DNA of 61,239 nt from an uncultured Clostridia bacterium (GCA_934463165.1 CAKSJG010000017.1:1-61239); one strand, 5' to 3'. Positions 26,170 to 34,806 are shown, counted from the stretch's first letter. A program made the numbers and translations. Notes: a model not told the origin generated them from the letters alone.

Positions 26170-26292
26170 TTTGTGGCGAGGGTTGCGGAGATGTCCGGCT
26201 TTGCGGACGAAAGCTATTTTTGCCGATACTTCAAAAAGACAACGGGAATGACGGCAACGGAATATCTGAATGATACCGAAAACCGTGAATAA
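26170..26292 (+). pseudogene. AraC regulator remnant (last HTH only)
   Basis: Plus-strand codons from about 26173 read VARVAEMSGFADESYF then CRYFKKTTGMTATEY before TAA at 26290. This is the second helix-turn-helix and tail of an AraC-family protein. Everything upstream is missing. It abuts the truncated activase on the opposite strand, marking a deletion or rearrangement joint. Confidence 0.82.
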
Positions 26293-26321
26293 AGGTCTTG
26301 ATTTAAGCTGTTATCATTCCG

Positions 26322-27098
26322 TTAAAGGATAGTTTTCCTGTATTTGCTTGGCGCGATGCCTGTCTGAGCCTTAAAAACCTTGCTGAAATAGTACACGTTT
26401 TTATAGCCTACCGCCTCGGCAACATCGCTGATTTTATACTTGCCCGATTTAAGCAGATCGCACGCATACTGTATGCGCAGGTAGGTTATGTAGGCTTTTG
26501 GCGGCATATCGCAGGCTGCGGTAAAAATTTTTTTAAAATAGGTGTGGCTCATGCCGCACATTGCGGAGAGCCGTTCGATTTCAAAATCCTCGGTAAAATG
26601 CTCGGTTATGTAGTCCATGCCGGGTTGAATTTTTTCCAGCTTTCTGCCCGGCACATATGCCGATTTCTCATACAGCAGGCCGAATATTTCATAAAGATAA
26701 CCGGCGGCGGTATAGAGGTAGCCGCTTTTCTTTTGCCGCCATGCGGTTTCCGCACGCTTGAACAGACTGGACATTCTTTCATAATTCTTACATTTGACAG
26801 AGAAGGCGTCGCATTTAATCGGAACATTTGTGTCAAAGTATATATCAATGCAGCTGCCCGGCTCAATTCTTTTTACCTTATATTCAACCTTGCGTCCTGT
26901 TTTTGGAAGAAAGCGAACCTGTCCCTTTTTGTCGGTAAATTTCTGACCGTCAAACAGTATTTCCACGTTTCCGTCAAGCTTGAAAATCAGCTCGTTAAAG
27001 CTCAGTGTTCCGCTGAAATCTGCCGCGGACGGCGTGCGCTTACTGTCAATGCGGACTATTGAGTAAATATTTGTTACAAAGAAACTGTGTGTAAACAT
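26322..27098 (-). CDS. AraC family transcriptional regulator
   Basis: A 258-residue AraC-type regulator. Its N-terminal beta-rich sensor region contains KLDGNVEILFDGQ, and two helix-turn-helix units follow (IERLSAMCGMSHTYFKKIF and ISDVAEAVGYKNVYYFSKVF), then GIAPSKYRK. The ATG is preceded by AAGGGTGAAGG. It is divergent from the GRE gene at 27299 across a 200-bp intergenic region, repeating the AraC/GRE arrangement at 22-25 kb. The two AraC proteins are related in their C-terminal half but are not recent copies. Confidence 0.92.
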   Translation of the reverse strand: MFTHSFFVTNIYSIVRIDSKRTPSAADFSGTLSFNELIFKLDGNVEILFDGQKFTDKKGQVRFLPKTGRKVEYKVKRIEPGSCIDIYFDTNVPIKCDAFSVKCKNYERMSSLFKRAETAWRQKKSGYLYTAAGYLYEIFGLLYEKSAYVPGRKLEKIQPGMDYITEHFTEDFEIERLSAMCGMSHTYFKKIFTAACDMPPKAYITYLRIQYACDLLKSGKYKISDVAEAVGYKNVYYFSKVFKAQTGIAPSKYRKTIL

Positions 27099-27192
27099 AA
27101 AGCCTTCACCCTTTCATAATCCGATTATACATTAAAACTTTGTTCGAGTCAATAAAAATGTTTCAAAAAGTATAAAAGTTTTATTTTCTGCA

Positions 27193-27221
27193 TTTACTTT
27201 TGAAAATTTGTTATATATAAT
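27193..27221 (+). promoter_or_regulatory. Possible promoter of the third GRE gene
   Basis: TTTACT (27193-27198) and TATAAT (27216-27221) with 17-bp spacing. The poor -35 box would fit AraC-dependent activation. Confidence 0.45.
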
Positions 27222-27298
27222 CAAAGCAGATACCGAAAAAGGAAGCGCTGAACTTGCGTATCGGCTTATGCTTACGGTATTTGGAAGGAAGGATATTT

Positions 27299-29344
27299 AT
27301 GACTGAAAACATAAAAAAACTGGCACAGGACGCTTTGGACGGAGTTGATAAGTTTCTGTACGGAGAGGCGGCGGTTGAAAACGGAGAAGAACTGAAATCA
27401 CCGATTGCCATAGCAAACGGACTTAAACGTTTTTTTGAGTCTGTACCGGTAAAGCAATATCCCGGCGAAAGGCTGTTCGGAAGGCTTAGGTATAACGGCT
27501 GTGAATATCCGGGTGACTTTTACAGACGTGTCGGACACGAAAACCTCAAGAAGTATTGGTCGGGACTTTGTCATCACAGTCCGACACCGCTTTTTTACTG
27601 GGGTTGGACGCATATTGTCCTGGATTTTGACTTTGTATTAAAAAACGGATTAAACGGCTATATCGATTTGATAAACAGCCAACCGGAGAAAAACGAGCTG
27701 CACAGGGCGATGAAAATTGTTCTTGATTCACTCGGAGAGTTAAGCCGCCGTTATGCGGATATATGTACCGACAGTGAACTTTCGGAGGCGCTGCGCAGGG
27801 CGCCGATGAATCCTGCGCAGACGTTTTATGAGGCGGTGCAGGCTGTGTGGTTTATGTTCCAGCTTTGCCCGGACAGTCTGGGAAGGATAGACCAATATCT
27901 TTATCCGTTCTATAAGAGGGAAACGGAAAACGGAACGCTGTCGCGCAGCGATGCGGCGGAGCTTTTGGAGGAGCTTTTTGTCAAGGTGTATGAGACGCAG
28001 ATGGACAATATAGGATTGCCGATAAGCGGTCACAACCACTTAGTGGTCGGCGGCTACCTTGCGGACGGCACGGACGGATTTAACGAGCTTTCAAAGCTGA
28101 TACTGGAGTGTATTGCGGAGCTGCCGACATTCAGACCGCAGGCGTCGTTCAGATACACAAAATACACAACGGCGGAAACGATGAAGTATATAACAGAGCT
28201 GAACGCAAAATGCCAGTGGATAGTCTTTGTAAATGATGAGCCGCGATTGCCGGGAATGGTCGATGTTGGAATAGACTATAATGACGCGGTTGATTACACC
28301 GTTGTAGGCTGCAACGAGTGGTGTCTGCCGCGCGGCGCGAGAATCGATTTGGCGCATATAAATCTTATTCATTCTATAGAGACGCTTATATATAACGATA
28401 AGGATTTTCTGTCGGCAAAAAGCTATGATGATATTTTTGACCTGTTTAAAAGGCATTTGAGACGTGATATGCTCGCGATTGCAAAGGAATATTCAAATTA
28501 TTCAAAAGCGACCGCAGGGGATATAAACGTACTGAATTCGTCGCTCAGCACATCGTGTATTGAAAGCGGGAGGTCGCTCACGGACAAAGGAGCAAAGTAT
28601 TACGGAATAACGATGTCGTTTAACAGCATATCCAATGCGGCGGATTCTCTGTCTGTCATAAAGCAGTTTGTTTTTGACGAAAAGGCGTTTACTCTTGCGC
28701 AGCTTTATGAGATGCTGAAAAGCAATTATTGCGGTTTTGAAAATGAACGGCAGCTGATTTTGAAGAAGGGCAGATTTTTCGGCAACGATGACGATTACGT
28801 TGACGATATTGCAAAATCGATAGTTGACGCAATATACGAGGTGCGGGGCGAGATAAAGAGCGACGATATAAATACTGTTGTTGTAGGCTCGTTTGTAGGT
28901 GCAACGCATCCGAACATTATATTCGGAAAGCTGACAAAAGCGACTCCGGACGGAAGGCATGACGGCGACGCGTTTACAATGGGGATAACCCAGAGCGAGG
29001 GGAAGGACAAAAACGGACTTACGGCGCTGCTTAATTCGATTGCAAAGCTCGATTACCGCAAGTTTTGCGGCTGTATTGTCAGCAATATAAAAATGGACAA
29101 AAGTATGATGAATTCGGACGAAAAGCTGACAAAGCTCTCGCAGATGTATCACACATTTTTGCAAAAGGGCGGTATGCAGCTCCAGATTAACTATCTTTCG
29201 CAGCAGGAGCTTATTGCGGCGCAGAAGGAGCCGGAAAAATACCGGAATCTTGTTGTCCGCGTAACAGGGTATTCGGGGTACTTTACGCGGTTTGACACCG
29301 ACTTGCAAAATGATATTATCAGAAGGACGGTTGAGAAGGCGTAA
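27299..29344 (+). CDS. Glycyl radical enzyme, unassigned type (GCNE active site)
   Basis: A 681-residue GRE, short for the family (usually 750-900). C338 in VVGCNEW gives the GCxE pattern (thiyl Cys plus Glu340 as general base) seen in dehydratase, lyase and decarboxylase GREs. RVTGYSGYF supplies the radical Gly at about 657. KATPDGRHDGDAFTMGITQS precedes it. The start at 27299 follows GGAAGGA. It is the closest in-window relative of the pseudogene at 18337. The next gene remnant starts in TAATG at the stop codon, implying translational coupling to a phosphotriesterase-like partner. Substrate unknown. Confidence 0.88.
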   Translation: MTENIKKLAQDALDGVDKFLYGEAAVENGEELKSPIAIANGLKRFFESVPVKQYPGERLFGRLRYNGCEYPGDFYRRVGHENLKKYWSGLCHHSPTPLFYWGWTHIVLDFDFVLKNGLNGYIDLINSQPEKNELHRAMKIVLDSLGELSRRYADICTDSELSEALRRAPMNPAQTFYEAVQAVWFMFQLCPDSLGRIDQYLYPFYKRETENGTLSRSDAAELLEELFVKVYETQMDNIGLPISGHNHLVVGGYLADGTDGFNELSKLILECIAELPTFRPQASFRYTKYTTAETMKYITELNAKCQWIVFVNDEPRLPGMVDVGIDYNDAVDYTVVGCNEWCLPRGARIDLAHINLIHSIETLIYNDKDFLSAKSYDDIFDLFKRHLRRDMLAIAKEYSNYSKATAGDINVLNSSLSTSCIESGRSLTDKGAKYYGITMSFNSISNAADSLSVIKQFVFDEKAFTLAQLYEMLKSNYCGFENERQLILKKGRFFGNDDDYVDDIAKSIVDAIYEVRGEIKSDDINTVVVGSFVGATHPNIIFGKLTKATPDGRHDGDAFTMGITQSEGKDKNGLTALLNSIAKLDYRKFCGCIVSNIKMDKSMMNSDEKLTKLSQMYHTFLQKGGMQLQINYLSQQELIAAQKEPEKYRNLVVRVTGYSGYFTRFDTDLQNDIIRRTVEKA

Positions 29345-29860
29345 TGATTCTGAAAACAGTTTTGGGCGATACAGAGGTAAGCGGAAAGTGCGGAGCTGAC
29401 GGAGTTTAACATTACTCTGCTGAGGGCAGCGGCATATGCGCAGCGTCGGCTCGGATTGCCGATTGTGCTGCACACAAATGCGGTAAACCGAAACGGAGGG
29501 AAGGCGGTTGAAGTCCTTTTGAACAAGGGGGTTTCCGCGAAGTGTATAGCGGTAGGGCATTTAAGCGATACTGACGACATTGAATATATCGGAAGTTTTG
29601 CCGATATGGGTTGTTATATTGCGCTTGACAGGCTTTACGCTGATACAAGCAGCGAATATATAGATTCAAATGTGAAACAGATTTTGCAGCTTTGCGATGC
29701 AGGCTATGAAAACATGATACTTCTTTCTCATGACGATTCGGTTTTTCAGGGGTTTTTGGAAAAGCCGCACATAACAAAGCCGAGGTATTCGTATATGTTC
29801 AAGTATATTTTAAAACTAAAAGGGGTTACGGATTGCGAAATTGATTCTGTGCTTGGTAAT
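29344..29860 (+). pseudogene. Phosphotriesterase-family hydrolase, internally deleted
   Basis: The ATG at 29344 overlaps the GRE stop codon by one base and reads MILKTVLGDTE, a typical phosphotriesterase-family N-terminus. The frame stops after about 21 codons. The protein resumes in another frame at about 29391 with AELTEF, LRAAAYAQRRLGLPIVLHT, VGHLSDTDD and LSHDDSVFQGF, matching the second half of the family (metal-binding His of HT, GHL and SHD). Roughly 130 codons in between are missing, including the N-terminal metal ligands. This is an inferred deletion scar. Confidence 0.8.
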
Positions 29861-30501
29861 GTAAATGACATAAAATACGAGATTGAAACAGAAAATGGTA
29901 TCAAAACGGTTACGATTTACGGCAAAAGCACGCATTCCGCCGGCCCGCAAAACGGAATAAATGCAGCAACGGCGCTTTTGATGCTGCTTGCCAAAATTGG
30001 CGGTCCGGACAGCGTTTTTGAAAAAATTTCAAAGCGGTTTAAACACGGTACATTTTTGGTGAAGGCTTTGGTTTTACCGCGCAGCAGACAACGCTTTCGC
30101 TCACGGGATTAAATTTTGATAATAACACTCTTGAGATTAAGACGGATTCTAAAATTTCTTACACGGAAAGCGCTGAACGGATAACAGAAAAAATTATAGC
30201 AGAAATGCCGCTTGAATTGAGCGTTATATGTATGAAGGAGTCTCATGTCGTTTCGAGGGACTTGGAAATAGTGCAAATACTTCAAAAAATATATAAGGAG
30301 CAGACAGGACGTAATGACGAGCCATATGATATGGGCGCGGGAACCTATGCGCGTATAGCAAAGGACGCTGTAATTTTCGGCGGAGTTTTGTATGGTGACG
30401 GCGGCTGCAACGCACACAGCGAAAACGAGTGCTATAGCCTTGAAACGCTTGCTGCAGCAGTAAAAATGTTTGCAAAAGCAATAGTTGAGATATGCGGATG
30501 A
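29861..30501 (+). pseudogene. M20 peptidase remnant fused to the preceding remnant
   Basis: From about 29861 the open frame switches from phosphotriesterase-like to the dimerisation domain of an M20 metallopeptidase/deacylase (IYGKSTHSAGPQNGINA). The frame closes at 30110. The C-terminal part continues in another frame from about 30068 to 30501 with QTTLSLTGL, GAGTYARIAKDAVIFGG and AHSENE, the conserved M20 C-terminal signature. The N-terminal catalytic half is missing. At least one deletion and one frameshift are needed to explain it. Confidence 0.82.
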
Positions 30502-30519
30502 GGGGCAGTCCCTCATTTT
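30499..30519 (+). terminator. Small hairpin at the end of the M20 remnant
   Basis: TGAGGG pairs with CCCTCA around GCAGT and is followed by T4. The adjoining TTGTGTAAAC resembles terminal sequences of some IS256-family elements, so this may also be the right end of the neighbouring IS. Confidence 0.45.
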
Positions 30520-30573
30520 GTGTAAACCTCAAATTTGGCTCCAAAATGATAATATAATCTAATTAGTTTTTGT

Positions 30574-30604
30574 GGGCTGAGAGCCGGATTTCGGCTTTCA
30601 GCCC
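30574..30604. repeat. 13-bp hairpin downstream of the IS256 transposase
   Basis: GGGCTGAGAGCCG pairs with CGGCTTTCAGCCC (one wobble) around a 5-base loop. It has no long T-run. It lies between the M20 remnant and the transposase stop codon and may block read-through into or out of the IS. Confidence 0.6.
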
Positions 30605-30696
30605 TTAGTTATAATATAGCGTAAAATTGCCGGCATGCCAAGGGCACCCTCGCAAGAGGGCGTTTATTTCACCCTTGATTTGTCGGTGATTTTATG

Positions 30697-31920
30697 CTAC
30701 TGCGGCAGTCTGTCGGCAAAGAAAATCTCAAGCTGTGAGTGGATTTGCCCCCAGTCTTTGCGCTTGCCTGTCCACTTCTTCGTAATGTCTATCATTGCAA
30801 GATAAAGCATTTTTAAAAGACTGTCGTCTGTCGGAAAAACACTTTTGTTTTTCGTTACTTTGCGAAGCTGGCGGTTAAGTCCCTCTATCGTATTCGTTGT
30901 GTAAATCAATGTTCTGACCGCCTCGGGATACTTGAAATATGTCGATAAATTTGCCCAATTTGCCCGCCACAAAATAGCTATTTTAGTATATTTCGAACTC
31001 CGTTTTTCATCAAAGCTATCGAGCTCCGAAAGCGCCGTTTGTTCGTCAACCGCCGCATAAACTCTCTTCAAATCAGCCATTAAAGCCTTTATATCTTTGT
31101 ATGATACAAACTTTGTTGTATTGCGGATTTGATGGATTATGCACTGTTGTATCTCTGTTTTAGGATATACTGCTTCTATTGCGTTTGTAAAGCCGGTCAG
31201 CCCATCAATGCAGGCGATCAGTATATCCTCGACACCGCGAGCTTTTATACTGTTTAACACCGAAAGCCAAAACTTTGCGCTTTCATTTTCGCCAACCCAC
31301 ATTCCGAGGACTTCCTTTTGTCCGTCCATATTGATTTCAATTGCTATATATACAGCCTTTTTAATTATTTGTCCTTTACTTCTGACGTGGAAGTGTATGG
31401 CGTCCATAAATACAACCGCATAGATTTCTTCAAGCGGTCTTGACTGCCATTCTCGCACTACAGGCAGTATTTTATCTGTTATCCGGCTTATGGTTGTATC
31501 GGAACATTCCAAACCGTAAATATCCTTGATGTGAGCTTCTATATCGCTTGTAGTCATACCCTTTGCATACATAGATATGATTTTTTCTTCAATATCACCG
31601 GTCAGTGTTGTTTGATTTTTCTTTACAAGCTGCGGTTCAAATTCACCGTCTCTGTCTCTCGGTACTTTGATTTCTGTTTCACCAAAGCTTGTTTTAAGCA
31701 TCTTTTTAGAATACCCGTTACGGCTGTTTTCGCCCTCTTTGTTGCGATAATCATACTTTGTATAGCCTAATTCATCGTCAAGCTCTCCGTCAAGACCGTT
31801 TTCAAGCATTTCTCCGACCATCATCTTAAACACATCTTTCAGGTCATCAAAATTCTTTACATCCAACCCTTTCATGATGTTACGCAAATTCTCCTTGCGT
31901 TCTTTTTCTGGAAATGTCAA
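30697..31920 (-). CDS. IS256 family transposase
   Basis: A 407-residue mutator-type (IS256) DDE transposase. YAVVFMDAIHFHVR and LIACIDGLTGF supply the two Asp, and NTIEGLNRQLRKVTK the Glu. CIIHQIRN is the family C/H signature. The listed start is a TTG; an ATG 45 bases inside (MKGLD) follows an AAGGAG that is too distant. No better start exists because a stop codon and the end of the adjacent IS3 element lie within about 25 bp. The true 5' end may have been removed by that insertion. The C-terminus looks complete. Confidence 0.9.
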   Translation of the reverse strand: MTFPEKERKENLRNIMKGLDVKNFDDLKDVFKMMVGEMLENGLDGELDDELGYTKYDYRNKEGENSRNGYSKKMLKTSFGETEIKVPRDRDGEFEPQLVKKNQTTLTGDIEEKIISMYAKGMTTSDIEAHIKDIYGLECSDTTISRITDKILPVVREWQSRPLEEIYAVVFMDAIHFHVRSKGQIIKKAVYIAIEINMDGQKEVLGMWVGENESAKFWLSVLNSIKARGVEDILIACIDGLTGFTNAIEAVYPKTEIQQCIIHQIRNTTKFVSYKDIKALMADLKRVYAAVDEQTALSELDSFDEKRSSKYTKIAILWRANWANLSTYFKYPEAVRTLIYTTNTIEGLNRQLRKVTKNKSVFPTDDSLLKMLYLAMIDITKKWTGKRKDWGQIHSQLEIFFADRLPQ

Positions 31921-32005
31921 TAAAAGTGCAGTCGAAATTTACCCCAAATTTCTGAAACTACTTTAATTCTTCAACCGGCATAACTAACAATCCATTTGGA
32001 AACGG

Positions 32006-32056
32006 AAATCTGTCAAGGTCGCTAAGGCGCTCTGTATTAACCTTGACAGATTTTTG
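32006..32056. terminator. Perfect 14-bp hairpin near the left end of the IS3 element
   Basis: AAATCTGTCAAGGT (32006-32019) pairs perfectly with ACCTTGACAGATTT (32040-32053) around a 20-base loop, with T-rich flank. It lies inside the IS just beyond orfB and probably limits read-through from neighbouring DNA. Confidence 0.65.
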
Positions 32057-32093
32057 TTTCTGAATATAATCTATGCCGTCGGTTGAAGAAAGT

Positions 32094-32990
32094 TTATGCC
32101 GCGGTCTTTTCACGGTCCCTTATACGGTATTCACTCGGTGGCAGGCATCCCGGATTACCGGTATACAGCCTTATTCTGTTATAGTATATGAAAATATACC
32201 TGAATACAATTGTTTTAACTTCTTCCTTTTTCATGCGATATGTCGGAATTTGATATAACTTTTTTCTTAAGCGTAGCAAAAAAACTTTCCATTTTCGCAT
32301 TATCATAACAATGCCCTGTGCCGCTTAAACTCTGTATTATTCCGCAGTTTTTTAATAATTTCCGATATGCCTCGCTTGTGTATTGACTTCCTCTGTCACT
32401 GTGTAACACTACTCCTTGCAAATTGCCACATCTTTGTTTCAACTGATACACCGTATCTATACATAATTCTTTTTTCATATTGTCGCGCATTTCAACGGTA
32501 AGTATTTCTCCGTTATAGCAATCCATTATCGGTGAAATATATAATTTGCCGTCTAAACATTGAACCTCTGTAATATCTGTTAATAGTTTTTTTACAGGTT
32601 TATCTGCCGTAAAATCACGTTTTATTAAATTTTCTTTTTCCTGTATCTCTGTGCTTGCCTTTGTTATACCGTGCGGCTTCCTTGCTTTGCGGATTAAATT
32701 TCCGTCTTTCATGGCACGGTATACGGTATTTCGGCTCACTTTAATCCCGCGTATTTCTAATGCGTTATGTGTGCGGTCATATCCGTAATTCGCATTATCC
32801 GGATGTTCGGATATGATTTCATTTATTTTGACCAGAAGAAGATGACGTTTGGAAGGCTTGTCCTTGTTTTCAGCCACCTGTAATATCCGGATTCGCTGAT
32901 TTTTAAGACTTTGCACATTAATTTTACTGCGTATCTATTTTTGTATTTCAAAATAAATATATGCCTTTCAGCTGTTTTTACCTCTTCCGG
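32094..32990 (-). pseudogene. IS3 orfB transposase with two frameshifts
   Basis: An IS150-type DDE (rve) transposase. LLTDITEVQ and VLHSDRGSQYTS give the Asp residues, and DNAKMESFFATLKK the Glu. The frame entering from orfA reads CKVLKISESGYYRWL and must shift at an A-run near 32867 to continue as NKDKPSKRHLLL. A second shift at the A6 run near 32265 is needed to reach LYQIPTYRMKKEEVKTIV and YYNRIRLYTGNPG, the normal C-terminus. Both shifts fall in homopolymers: true decay or sequencing error are both possible. Confidence 0.82.
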
Positions 32991-33253
32991 TCTTTTGCGA
33001 AAAAACCGAGAGCATCCTTTAATATTTCATTTGCCAGGCGAAGCTCTGCGTTTTCACGTTCAAGCTCGCATATTTTTGCATTAGCTTCATTTTCTGTCAG
33101 AACCACAGTATGCTTTTTTGCATACTTACGAGCTTTTCTCCAATCCGCAAGCGTGTAGTATTGCAATCCTAATTGCAGTGATGTCTTCTTGACTCCTATT
33201 TCATCGGACAGTTTTAACGCTTCCTCTTTAAATTCTTTGCTGTACTTTGACAT
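32978..33253 (-). CDS. IS3 orfA (HTH protein)
   Basis: A 91-residue IS3-family OrfA. It has an N-terminal helix-turn-helix (KEFKEEALKLSDEIGVKKTS) and a C-terminal leucine-zipper-like coiled coil (CELERENAELRLANEILK), ending in GFFAKDRKR as usual. orfB overlaps its end in another frame, compatible with programmed frameshifting to OrfAB. GAGGG is the ribosome site. Confidence 0.9.
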   Translation of the reverse strand: MSKYSKEFKEEALKLSDEIGVKKTSLQLGLQYYTLADWRKARKYAKKHTVVLTENEANAKICELERENAELRLANEILKDALGFFAKDRKR

Positions 33254-33275
33254 TTTCTTTCCCTCTTTCTGATTT

Positions 33276-33304
33276 ATTATATCAGATTTTTGGGTGTTTG
33301 TCGA
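33276..33304 (-). promoter_or_regulatory. Promoter of the IS3 element
   Basis: On the minus strand, TCGACA and TATAAT are spaced 17 bp apart. The -35 box lies in the terminal inverted repeat. Confidence 0.65.
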
Positions 33305-33376
33305 CTCTATTTATATTATACCACTCCATGTCGTTGTAATTCTCCATTACTTATAATTTTAGGACTTTCGTTCAAA

Positions 33377-34123
33377 TCAGCTATTCAAACCCGCCAGCGC
33401 CAATAATTTTTTATCTGACTGAATACTCTGTGTCAGGAACTGACCATCCCGGAACAGAGCATAGGTTGTGACCGGTGCAGGTACATTCTGTGCACTTTCT
33501 TTATCCGTTATGTGGATTACCTTGAACGGGATACCGTGTTCCTTCGCCGCCCGCTGTACCCTTGGTACCCAATAATAGGTGTAGGGACACTGATCGGTGT
33601 AATAAAGGACAAAACCGGTTTCCTCAATAGACGGATGTTTCGCACATTCCCGAAACTTTGGCAACTGTGCGGTCAGATCAATGGGAAGGTACATGAGATT
33701 GATACCGCAGTCGGATATATCTGCCACACGGAATCCCTTGTAGGTAAGGAATTTCGGGTCAGCGAGAAATTCACGCTTTCGACCCTCGGCACAGAGAATG
33801 CAAATACCTTTCTTACCCTGTGCCTTGGCATTGCGGATACATTCATCCAGCAGGTCATTGGAATACCCGTGTCCTTTCATGGAACCGGATACCCATAGGC
33901 AGTTAATGTAGATATAACCGTCTGCCGCAACAGGTACCCAGGCGTTTTCTGCCGGAATGTATTCTATAAAGCATTTGCCGCGCTCCTCACTGCGGTAGAA
34001 AACAAGCCCATCTTCAAAGCGCTGCTTAAGCCATTCCTTTTTCGCAATACTTTGCTTGCCGGACATGGCACAACAGATATGTTCCTTGTCAATGTTTTCT
34101 TTTGTAATCTGAATATAGTTCAT
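33377..34123 (-). CDS. GNAT acetyltransferase with YoaP-like C-terminal domain
   Basis: A 248-residue protein. The N-terminal two thirds form a GNAT fold (INCLWVSGSMKGHGYSNDLL contains the acetyl-CoA loop, here a variant of Q/RxxGxG/A), and a YoaP-type C-terminal domain follows (YTDQCPYTYYWVPRV region). The acyl acceptor is unknown. The ATG at 34123 overlaps the upstream stop codon as ATGA and follows GGAAGGA, so translation is coupled. It is last gene of the tetR-led operon. Its nearest downstream neighbour is the IS3 element. Confidence 0.85.
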   Translation of the reverse strand: MNYIQITKENIDKEHICCAMSGKQSIAKKEWLKQRFEDGLVFYRSEERGKCFIEYIPAENAWVPVAADGYIYINCLWVSGSMKGHGYSNDLLDECIRNAKAQGKKGICILCAEGRKREFLADPKFLTYKGFRVADISDCGINLMYLPIDLTAQLPKFRECAKHPSIEETGFVLYYTDQCPYTYYWVPRVQRAAKEHGIPFKVIHITDKESAQNVPAPVTTYALFRDGQFLTQSIQSDKKLLALAGLNS

Positions 34124-34806
34124 AATTTTTCCTTCCAGTATTCGTTGTCCAATTTCCACATTTTATCTTTTAAATGCAATGATTTAAACATTTTATACAT
34201 GAGTTTCACTTTCAGAGCAGGTTTGATGTTTTCGGCATTCTTCTGCACCTTTGCAGCGGTTTTATCGAGCTTTTTGACAAATTTGTTTTTGAATTTTTCG
34301 GGCATATCATTCCAGAAATACTGCCATACTGCCTGCGTAACGGTGTAAGTTCTTGCAACTCCCCAATAATCCATGCTGTCTTTGATGTCCTTTGCGGCGG
34401 ACTTAAGCCCTCCGCCTCCGGCGGTGGTGATAATTACCGCTTGCTTTTTTGCCATGTCAAAATTCAGGCGGTGAACAAGCCAGCGATAGCCGTAGTGATC
34501 CAAAAAAGATTTTATCTGTCCCGGAGCATGAAAGCACCAGACGGGGCAGCAGAAAACAATAAGCTGTGATTTTCCTAATGCATCGTTTATCGGCTTTAAA
34601 TATCCTGCTGCTCCGCATTTGTCTTCTTTTCCGTGAAGGCACATGTAGCACCCTTTGCATATATGGGGCATATCGTCCGGCAGAGTAAATTCAAATACCC
34701 TGCCGACATTTTCCAATTTTGAAACAAAATATTTTGCCGCGTTATATGTACTGCTGTTTTTTCTGTTTGTCGCGCGGATTAAAGTTATATTAATATCATT
34801 TACCAT
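34120..34806 (-). CDS. Flavodoxin-like NAD(P)H-dependent oxidoreductase
   Basis: A 228-residue flavodoxin-fold protein of the NADPH-dependent FMN reductase/WrbA-like group. ITLIRATNRKNSSTYNAAKY is the FMN phosphate loop region, CKGCYMCL a Cys-rich segment typical of the iron-sulfur-flavoprotein-like subgroup, and FCCPVWCFHAPGQIKSFLDH the second flavin motif. It has a C-terminal basic helical extension. Its start overlaps the M13 peptidase stop by 7 bp. It probably reduces quinones, nitro compounds or another small electron acceptor. Confidence 0.87.
   Translation of the reverse strand: MVNDINITLIRATNRKNSSTYNAAKYFVSKLENVGRVFEFTLPDDMPHICKGCYMCLHGKEDKCGAAGYLKPINDALGKSQLIVFCCPVWCFHAPGQIKSFLDHYGYRWLVHRLNFDMAKKQAVIITTAGGGGLKSAAKDIKDSMDYWGVARTYTVTQAVWQYFWNDMPEKFKNKFVKKLDKTAAKVQKNAENIKPALKVKLMYKMFKSLHLKDKMWKLDNEYWKEKL

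Larger units (their letters stand above)
31930..33306 (-). mobile_element. IS3-family insertion sequence (about 1.38 kb)
   Basis: Inverted ends can be matched: AGTCGAAATTTACCCC from 31930 inward, and AGTCGACAAACACCC reading inward on the minus strand from 33306, both running on to ...TCTGA. Between them lie orfA and a frameshifted orfB. No clear target duplication is seen, so the ends are approximate by a few bases. The left end stands about 10 bp from the IS256 transposase start. Confidence 0.72.

Noticed and set aside
28502..29560. 352-codon minus-strand open frame antisense to the GRE at 27299
   Set aside because: It is the complement of a well-supported GRE. Its sequence is Arg/Leu-rich with no domain or signal, and GC-rich codons on the sense strand create long antisense frames.
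29456..30112. A novel 218-residue fusion protein
   Set aside because: Its two halves match the C-terminal part of phosphotriesterase-like proteins and the middle of M20 peptidases, with frameshifted continuations on both sides; deletion debris is the simpler reading.
32073..32258. Small plus-strand ORF at the end of the IS3 element
   Set aside because: It overlaps the frameshifted orfB C-terminus, which has clear family similarity on the minus strand.
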